NCBI GenBank assembly: GCA_025965695.1
Contig: JAOPWM010000036.1
Location: forward strand, 1-46,085
Source of the DNA: Blastococcus sp.
GTDB lineage: Bacteria; Actinomycetota; Actinomycetes; Mycobacteriales; Geodermatophilaceae
DNA length: 46,085 nt
Direction of reading: 5' to 3'
Translations under genes and position numbers: made by a program
The notes under the pieces: model-generated
Seen by the model: only the letters and a program-made list of their open reading frames with translations
Database searches by the model: none
Told to the model about the DNA's origin: nothing
Shown here: positions 41,500-46,085 of the stretch, one piece after another
Position numbering within the stretch: the stretch's first letter is position 1
Layout: every line of letters begins with the position of its first letter

Positions 41500-41562
41500 C
41501 CGGTCAGCTCGGAAGGCCGCGCCCCCCGTCCCGCGGCGCCCCTCGATCGGAAGGACCGCCCT

Positions 41563-42399
41563 GTGGCACCCGTGCCCACGATCACCCTGAACAACGGCGT
41601 CGAGATCCCCCAGCTGGGCTTCGGCGTCTTCCAGATCCCGCCCAGCGAGACGGTGGAAGCCACCGCCTCGGCCTTGGAGATCGGCTACCGGCACATCGAC
41701 ACGGCGCAGATGTACGGCAACGAGCGCGAGGTCGGCCTCGCCGTCCGCGAGTCCGGCATCCCGCGGAACGAGGTGTTCGTGACCAGCAAGCTGAACAACA
41801 ATCGCCTCGAGCGCGACGACATCCTGCGCTCGTTCGACGCGAGCCTCTCCGATCTGGGCTTCGACGAGCTCGACCTCTTCCTGATCCACTGGCCGCTGCC
41901 GGCGGTGGCCGACTACGTCGCGCGGTGGAAGGTGATGGAGGAGATCTACGCCAGTGGCCGGGTGAAGGCCATCGGGGTCTCGAACTTCCAGCCCCAGCAC
42001 CTGCGCAACATCTTCGCCGCCTCCGAGGTGCGGCCGGCGGTGAACCAGGTCGAGGCGAGCCCCTTCCTGACCCAGGACGAGGTGCGCGCCTTCGACGCCG
42101 AGCACGAGATCGTCACCGAGGCGTGGGCCCCGATCGCGCGTGGCAAGGTGAACGACGACCCGGTCATCGCCGAGATCGCCGGCCAGGTCGGCAAGACCCC
42201 CGCGCAGGTCACGCTCCGCTGGCACATCCAGCGCGGCGACGTCGTCTTCCCGAAGTCGGTGACCCGCAGCCGGGTCGAGGAGAACTTCGACATCTTCGAC
42301 TTCGAGCTCGACCAGTCGGCGATGGCGGCCATCTCCGCGCTGAACCGGGACGAGCGCACTGGCCCGAACCCCGACGAGTTCAACTATGTCCCTGGGTGA
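41563..42399 (+). CDS. Aldo/keto reductase
   Basis: 278 residues, NADPH-dependent TIM-barrel reductase. The catalytic tetrad is visible: Asp and Tyr in HIDTAQMYGNE, Lys in VTSKLNNN and His in LFLIHWPLP. The family sequence KAIGVSNFQPQHL and the NADPH-binding region FPKSVTRSRVEENFDIFDF are present. It resembles 2,5-diketo-D-gluconate reductases, yet substrate range in this family is broad. GGAAGGA precedes the GTG. Confidence 0.95.
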   Translation: MAPVPTITLNNGVEIPQLGFGVFQIPPSETVEATASALEIGYRHIDTAQMYGNEREVGLAVRESGIPRNEVFVTSKLNNNRLERDDILRSFDASLSDLGFDELDLFLIHWPLPAVADYVARWKVMEEIYASGRVKAIGVSNFQPQHLRNIFAASEVRPAVNQVEASPFLTQDEVRAFDAEHEIVTEAWAPIARGKVNDDPVIAEIAGQVGKTPAQVTLRWHIQRGDVVFPKSVTRSRVEENFDIFDFELDQSAMAAISALNRDERTGPNPDEFNYVPG

Positions 42400-42453
42400 T
42401 GCTCCGCATCACACCGCGGCCAGGTGCCGCCCCGGCCTGAACTGAGCCGCTTC

Positions 42454-42497
42454 GTGTTCCGCGGCGGGAGACCTCCGGCCTCCGCGCCGCGGAACAC
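42454..42497. terminator. 13-bp perfect stem between convergent genes
   Basis: GTGTTCCGCGGCG and its exact complement enclose 18 nt. It lies between the aldo/keto reductase stop and the DUF3097 stop and should end both transcripts. No U-tract. Confidence 0.7.
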
Positions 42498-42513
42498 CGA
42501 GCATTCCGTCGTC

Positions 42514-43323
42514 CTAGTCCGTCGTGACGAAGTCGATGAGCTCCTCGACGCGGCCCAGCAGCGTCGGCTCGAGGTCGGTGAAGTTCTTCACCCGGGCGAG
42601 GATCCGCTGCGCCCAGACGTAGCCGGTGTCGTCCTCCCAGCCCAGCGCCTTGCAGACGCCTTCCTTCCAGGGCTGGCCCTTCGGGATCACCGGCCAGGCC
42701 GTGATGCCGACGACGTGAGGCTTGACCGCCTGCCAGATGTCGATGAACGGGTGGCCCACGACGAGGGCGTGCTCGCCGGTGATCTGCTCGGCGATCCGGG
42801 ACTCCTTCGAGCCTCTCACCAGGTGGTCGACCAGCACGCCGAGTCGCCGTCCCTGGGTCGGCCGGAACTCCTTCACGATCGCGGGCAGATCGTCCACCCC
42901 GTGCAGCGGTTCGACGACGACGCCCTCGACGCGCAGGTCGTGACCCCACACCTTCTCGACCAGCTCGGCGTCGTGCTTGCCCTCGACGTAGATCCGCCCC
43001 GCACGCGCCACCCGCGCCCGGGCGCCGGCCACATAGGTCGAACCGGAGGCGCTGCGCATCGGGCCCGACGGCCCGGCCTGTTTCGGCCGCACCAGCACGA
43101 CGGGCCGGCCGTCCACCCAGAAGCCAGGGCCGAGCGGGTATCCGCGGACCTTGCCGAAGCGGTCCTCGAGGTGGACGACGTCCTTCTCGCAGCGGACCAC
43201 GGCTCCCACGAACCCGGAGCTCGGGTCCTCCACGACGAGGTCGATCTCGGCCTCGACGGACGGAGGCTGCTTCTTCACGGTGCGGGGATGGACGAGGTTG
43301 TCGTACGGCGAACGGGGAGGCAC
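42514..43323 (-). CDS. DUF3097 family protein
   Basis: 269 residues, conserved in Actinobacteria with no assigned function. The central part looks like a TOPRIM core: YVEGKHDAELVEKVWG has the invariant Glu in a Gly-bounded turn, and GVLVDHLVRGSKESRIAEQI resembles the Asp-x-Asp region of TOPRIM nucleases such as RNase M5, although only one Asp is clear. The N-terminus (VVRCEKDVVHLEDRFGKVRG) suggests a small beta domain. The GTG start is fixed by TAGCGT six bases upstream. Confidence 0.87.
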   Translation of the reverse strand: MPPRSPYDNLVHPRTVKKQPPSVEAEIDLVVEDPSSGFVGAVVRCEKDVVHLEDRFGKVRGYPLGPGFWVDGRPVVLVRPKQAGPSGPMRSASGSTYVAGARARVARAGRIYVEGKHDAELVEKVWGHDLRVEGVVVEPLHGVDDLPAIVKEFRPTQGRRLGVLVDHLVRGSKESRIAEQITGEHALVVGHPFIDIWQAVKPHVVGITAWPVIPKGQPWKEGVCKALGWEDDTGYVWAQRILARVKNFTDLEPTLLGRVEELIDFVTTD

Positions 43324-43329
43324 CCGTTG

Positions 43330-43335
43330 ACGCTA
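43330..43335 (-). promoter_or_regulatory. -10 box of leaderless DUF3097 promoter
   Basis: TAGCGT on the minus strand, six bases before the GTG. Confidence 0.65.
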
Positions 43336-43596
43336 AGCACGGCTCCCCGCTCGTCCCTGGAGGACGCGCCGTGGACGACGCGCCGGGACACGCCCGGCCG
43401 GAGCCCTATTGCGCAGAGTGATCGGCGCCACTCATGAGCAAATCGGTCGTGGACAGGCGGGTTGCGCGGCATTCATTGCTCCGTGACCAGGGAAAACATG
43501 GTCCCGGCGACGCGACGACGCGTAGCGGGGGGCCGCGGAGCGCGACCGCCCCGGATGAGCGCCGCCCGAGTCGATCAAGCCGGGCTCGTTTCCCCT
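43336..43596. other. Intergenic sequence without gene
   Basis: The space between the divergent DUF3097 and PRC-barrel genes. I find no coding frame with protein-like content, no RNA gene and no convincing -35/-10 pair for the PRC-barrel gene. CTCATGAG (43431-43438) is the only short palindrome of note. Confidence 0.5.
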
Positions 43597-43650
43597 CTCC
43601 TGTCGCGGTCACCCAGATCAGTGACCGAACACCCCATGTCACGACAGGAG
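43597..43650 (+). promoter_or_regulatory. Leader hairpin that sequesters the Shine-Dalgarno
   Basis: Outer stem CTCCTGTCG (43597-43605) with CGACAGGAG (43642-43650), and an inner stem CGGTCAC (43606-43612) with GTGACCG (43621-43627) stacked directly on its left arm. The AGGAG Shine-Dalgarno of the PRC-barrel gene (43646-43650) is wholly inside the outer stem. The form suits translational control by temperature, protein or ligand. Confidence 0.55.
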
Positions 43651-43660
43651 CACCTCGACG

Positions 43661-44515
43661 ATGATCGGTACCGACACCATCAGCCGCGTGATTGGCCATG
43701 ACGTCTACGACGAGTCCGGCGAGAAGATCGGGTCCGCCGCCGAGGTGTACCTCGATGACGAGACCGGGCAGCCGGAGTGGGTCACCGTCCGCACCGGCTT
43801 GTTCGGGACCAAGGAGTCCTTCGTCCCGATCCGGAACGCCGACCTGACCGACGACGGTGTCCGCGTACCCGTGAGCAAGACGCAGGTGAAGGACGCCCCG
43901 AAGATCGACGCCGACGGCCACCTGTCGCCGGAGGAGGAGCAGGAGCTCTACCGCTACTACGGCATGGGCACCGGCATGGGCGCGGGCATGCAGACACCCG
44001 TGATGCAGACGACCGGCAGGGAGACGACCGGCACAGAGGGGACTGGCACAGGGAGGACCGGCACAGAGAGGACCGGCATGCAGACCGGCACCGACGCCCG
44101 CGGCACGGTCGGCCACGACACCTCCGGCCCGACGACGGACGACGCCATGACCGTCTCCGAGGAGCGACTGAACGTCGACACCCGCTCCGAGGAGGTGGGC
44201 CGGGCCCGCCTGCGCAAGTACGTCGTCACGGAGAACGTGACCGAGACCGTGCCCGTCTCGCGCGAGGAGGTCCGCGTCGAGCGGGAACCCATCACCGACG
44301 CCAACATCGGCAACGCGATGGACGGGCCCGCGATCAGTGAGGAGGAGCACGAGGTCACGCTGCACGCCGAGCGTCCGGTCGTGGACAAGGAGGCCGTGCC
44401 GGTCGAGCGCGTCCGCCTGGACAAGACCACCGTCGCTGACGAGGTCCAGGTCAGCGAGAGCGTCCGCAAGGAGGGGATCGAGGTCGACGGCGCCGACACC
44501 GACCGGCGCGGCTGA
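43661..44515 (+). CDS. PRC-barrel/DUF2382 stress-associated protein
   Basis: 284 residues. Residues 1-80 are a PRC-barrel (IGHDVYDESGEKIGSAAEVY, WVTVRTGLFGTKESFVPI). Residues about 105-150 are a low-complexity Thr/Gly linker encoded by 15-bp tandem repeats. Residues about 165-275 are a DUF2382 (YsnF/AvaK) domain with repeated charged strands (VSEERLNVDTRSEEVGRARL, VPVSREEVRVEREP). Homologues are induced by desiccation, oxidative or other stress; the biochemical role is unknown. AGGAG lies ten bases before the ATG and can be hidden in a leader hairpin. A 16-bp terminator follows. Confidence 0.92.
   Translation: MIGTDTISRVIGHDVYDESGEKIGSAAEVYLDDETGQPEWVTVRTGLFGTKESFVPIRNADLTDDGVRVPVSKTQVKDAPKIDADGHLSPEEEQELYRYYGMGTGMGAGMQTPVMQTTGRETTGTEGTGTGRTGTERTGMQTGTDARGTVGHDTSGPTTDDAMTVSEERLNVDTRSEEVGRARLRKYVVTENVTETVPVSREEVRVEREPITDANIGNAMDGPAISEEEHEVTLHAERPVVDKEAVPVERVRLDKTTVADEVQVSESVRKEGIEVDGADTDRRG
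44011..44085 (+). repeat. Five tandem 15-bp repeats in the PRC-barrel gene linker
   Basis: Units of the form GACCGGCACAGAGAG, five in a row with a few substitutions, coding for a TTGRE/RTGTE-like pentapeptide. The period is a multiple of three, so copy-number change would keep the frame. Confidence 0.8.
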
Positions 44516-44571
44516 CACCCGTCCCGGTGCGGGGGCGCCGGGGCGAGGTGCGAAGGGTCGCAACCGGGACG

Positions 44572-44610
44572 ACGGCGGCCGGACGAGGACCGGACTCGTC
44601 CGGCCGCCGT
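44572..44610 (+). terminator. 16-bp perfect stem terminator
   Basis: ACGGCGGCCGGACGAG and its exact complement around a 7-nt loop, 57 bp past the PRC-barrel stop and just before the MoxR gene. The strongest hairpin in the window; followed only by a weak TTCT. Confidence 0.8.
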
Positions 44611-44638
44611 TCTGCGGCCGGGTGGGATGCTCGGGGGT

Positions 44639-45553
44639 GTGAGCGAGCCGACCGTGCAGCCGATCGTCGCCGAACCCCCGGGTTTCGCGGACCCCGACGA
44701 GTTGGCGGCCGCGCTCCAAGCCACCGGCTACCTGCCCGACGAGGGGCTGGCCACGGCCGCGTATCTGGCGCTCGTGATGCACCGCCCACTGTTCCTGGAG
44801 GGTGAGGCGGGGGTCGGCAAGACCGCGCTGGCACACGCCCTGGCCGAGGTCACCGGCCGGCCGATCTACCGGCTCCAGTGCTACGAGGGGCTCGAGGCCA
44901 GCCAGGCGCTCTACGACTGGGACTTCGGCCGGCAGTTGCTGCACCTGCGCGCGGCCGAGGCCGCGCACGCCACGGAGGACACCGAGGAGCTCGAGGCCTC
45001 GCTCTACGACCGCCGCTTCCTGCTGGCGCGTCCCCTGCTGCAGGCGCTCGAGGACTCTCCCAGCGTCCTGCTGGTCGACGAGGTGGACCGTGCGGACGAC
45101 GAGTTCGAGGCGTTCCTCCTGGAGGTGCTCTCGGACTTCACGATCTCCATACCGGAGCTCGGCACGGTCCGGGCCACGACGCCGCCGCTGGTGATCCTGA
45201 CCTCCAACCGCACGCGCGAGGTGCACGACGCCCTCAAGCGCCGCTGCCTCTACCACTGGCTGCAGCACCCCGACTTCGACCGTGAGGTCGCGATCCTGCG
45301 CCGCCGGCTGCCGCAGGTCACCGAGCAGCTGGCCCGCGAGGTGGCCAGGGCCACCGCGAAGCTGCGCACCCTCGATCTGCTCAAGCCCCCGGGGATCGCC
45401 GAGTCGATGGACTGGGCCACCGCGCTGCACACCCTGGGTGCTCGCGACCTCGACCCGGACATCGCCGCCCGCACCCTGGGCGCCGTCCTCAAGTACCGCG
45501 AGGACACCGACCGGGTGCACGCGCTGGCCCGGGGGGCGCTCTTCGGTGGGTGA
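44639..45553 (+). CDS. MoxR-family AAA ATPase (CoxD-like)
   Basis: 304 residues. Walker A is LEGEAGVGKTALA and Walker B SVLLVDEVDRADDEFEAFLL, with the MoxR insert RLQCYEGLEASQALYDWDF between them and sensor 1 at LVILTSNRTREVHDAL. The Arg finger region is ALKRRCLYHWLQHPDF. It acts with a VWA protein as a chaperone that matures metalloenzymes; CoxD does so for molybdenum CO dehydrogenase. GTG chosen; an in-frame ATG 12 bases upstream is an alternative. Its end overlaps the start of a VWA-type gene by eight bases. Confidence 0.9.
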   Translation: MSEPTVQPIVAEPPGFADPDELAAALQATGYLPDEGLATAAYLALVMHRPLFLEGEAGVGKTALAHALAEVTGRPIYRLQCYEGLEASQALYDWDFGRQLLHLRAAEAAHATEDTEELEASLYDRRFLLARPLLQALEDSPSVLLVDEVDRADDEFEAFLLEVLSDFTISIPELGTVRATTPPLVILTSNRTREVHDALKRRCLYHWLQHPDFDREVAILRRRLPQVTEQLAREVARATAKLRTLDLLKPPGIAESMDWATALHTLGARDLDPDIAARTLGAVLKYREDTDRVHALARGALFGG

Positions 45554-46085
45554 CAGTCGCTCGGGAGGCATCGCCGCCCCCAGGCTCGCGCGCGACGTCG
45601 TCGACACCGTCCTCGGGTTCGCACGCACGTTGCGCCATGCCGGTGTCACCGCCTCCCCTGACCGTGTCGAGGCGATGCTCGCTGCGCTCGGTTCGCTGGA
45701 CGTGCTCGATCCGACCGACGTCTACTGGGCCGGGCGGCTGACCCTCTGCGGCAGCCCGGACGACCTCGACCGGTACGACGCCGCCTTCGCCGCCTACTTC
45801 GCCGGCGAGGCACCCCGCGCCCCGCGTCCGTCGGCCCGGACCCAGCCGCAGCCGGCGATCACCGCGCCCCTCGAACCCGGCTCGGGGCAGGACGACGACA
45901 CCGACACCTCCGACCTGGCGACGCAGGCCAGTGCGGACGAGGTGCTGCGCCACCGGGACGTCGCAGAGATGAGCCTCGCCGAGCGCGACCACCTGCGGCG
46001 GCTGTTCGCCCTGCTGCGGCCGGCGACCCCGATGCGCCCGGCCCGGCGCCGGAGGCCCAGCCCGCGGGGGGCGGTGCACCCGGGG
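45546..46085 (+). CDS. CoxE-like VWA-domain protein, 3' truncated by window edge
   Basis: The frame is open from a GTG inside the MoxR stop region to the last base, 180 codons without a stop. The N-terminus (DVVDTVLGFARTLRHAGVTA, VEAMLAALGSLDVLDPTDVYW) is typical of the N-terminal helical domain of CoxE/YehP-like VWA proteins. A Pro/acidic linker and SLAERDHLRRLFALLRP follow. The VWA domain with its metal site would lie beyond the window. Together with the MoxR ATPase this is a conserved two-gene maturation module. Confidence 0.85.
   Translation, partial: MGDSRSGGIAAPRLARDVVDTVLGFARTLRHAGVTASPDRVEAMLAALGSLDVLDPTDVYWAGRLTLCGSPDDLDRYDAAFAAYFAGEAPRAPRPSARTQPQPAITAPLEPGSGQDDDTDTSDLATQASADEVLRHRDVAEMSLAERDHLRRLFALLRPATPMRPARRRRPSPRGAVHPG

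Noticed and set aside
45550-45741. Short frame starting at the GTG overlapping the MoxR stop
   Set aside because: It ends after 63 codons and is Pro/Ser-rich; the frame from 45546 is open to the window end and resembles CoxE-like proteins.
1-46085. CRISPR array, transposon, tRNA or rRNA genes
   Set aside because: I found no regularly spaced repeats with unique spacers, no transposase-like protein, no terminal repeats and no cloverleaf or rRNA-like stretch.

Overview
The window is very GC-rich and densely coded, with many GTG starts, 4-base GTGA gene overlaps and leaderless promoters. Together with a 180-kDa-class NAD-glutamate dehydrogenase, LytR-CpsA-Psr, DUF3040, DUF3097 and DUF4383 proteins, this points to a free-living actinobacterium. 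The gene set would suit the Geodermatophilaceae (Blastococcus, Geodermatophilus, Modestobacter), but that family assignment is inference. I see no tRNA, rRNA, CRISPR array, insertion sequence or intact prophage. The content is mostly chromosomal housekeeping, stress and cofactor genes.

Layout. 1-5.1 kb is a signalling block: the end of a CheY-like receiver, a CheX/CheC-like phosphatase, an RsbW-type kinase and two divergent PAS-GAF-SpoIIE phosphatases. 5.1-12.8 kb holds a ZIP metal permease, an AAA ATPase, a small holin-like membrane protein and the giant glutamate dehydrogenase. 12.9-22.9 kb carries an amidase, a DEAD-box RNA helicase, YaaA, an aquaporin, a zinc formaldehyde dehydrogenase, exonuclease III, an acyl-ACP desaturase and an LCP ligase. 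22.96-23.4 kb is a decayed ABC exporter. 23.4-28.5 kb has an ArsR-glyoxalase fusion, a non-specific nuclease, an acetyltransferase, small proteins, an acyl-CoA dehydrogenase and two small membrane proteins. 28.7-32.1 kb pairs a NodU-type carbamoyltransferase with RecQ.

32.3-36.5 kb is the most coherent block. A small HTH-Mop protein is followed by modA, modB, modC, a MocA/MobA-like nucleotidyltransferase and moaE, nearly all joined by GTGA overlaps. The first gene has a leaderless promoter with one palindromic operator filling the -35/-10 spacer and a near-identical copy 33 bp upstream. This looks like an autoregulated molybdate uptake and cofactor operon run by a one-piece sensor-repressor. 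moaA and moaD follow at 38.8-40.1 kb on the other strand. A MoxR ATPase and the start of a CoxE-like VWA protein at the right edge are the kind of pair that matures molybdenum hydroxylases, so the region may continue into such genes.

Two further regulatory features stand out. Eleven genes have a TANNNT -10 box 6-8 nt before their start codon and no Shine-Dalgarno, five of them with the identical hexamer TAGCGT. The PRC-barrel/DUF2382 stress gene has a leader whose outer stem base-pairs with its own Shine-Dalgarno. Many convergent gene pairs are separated by strong hairpins without U-tracts.
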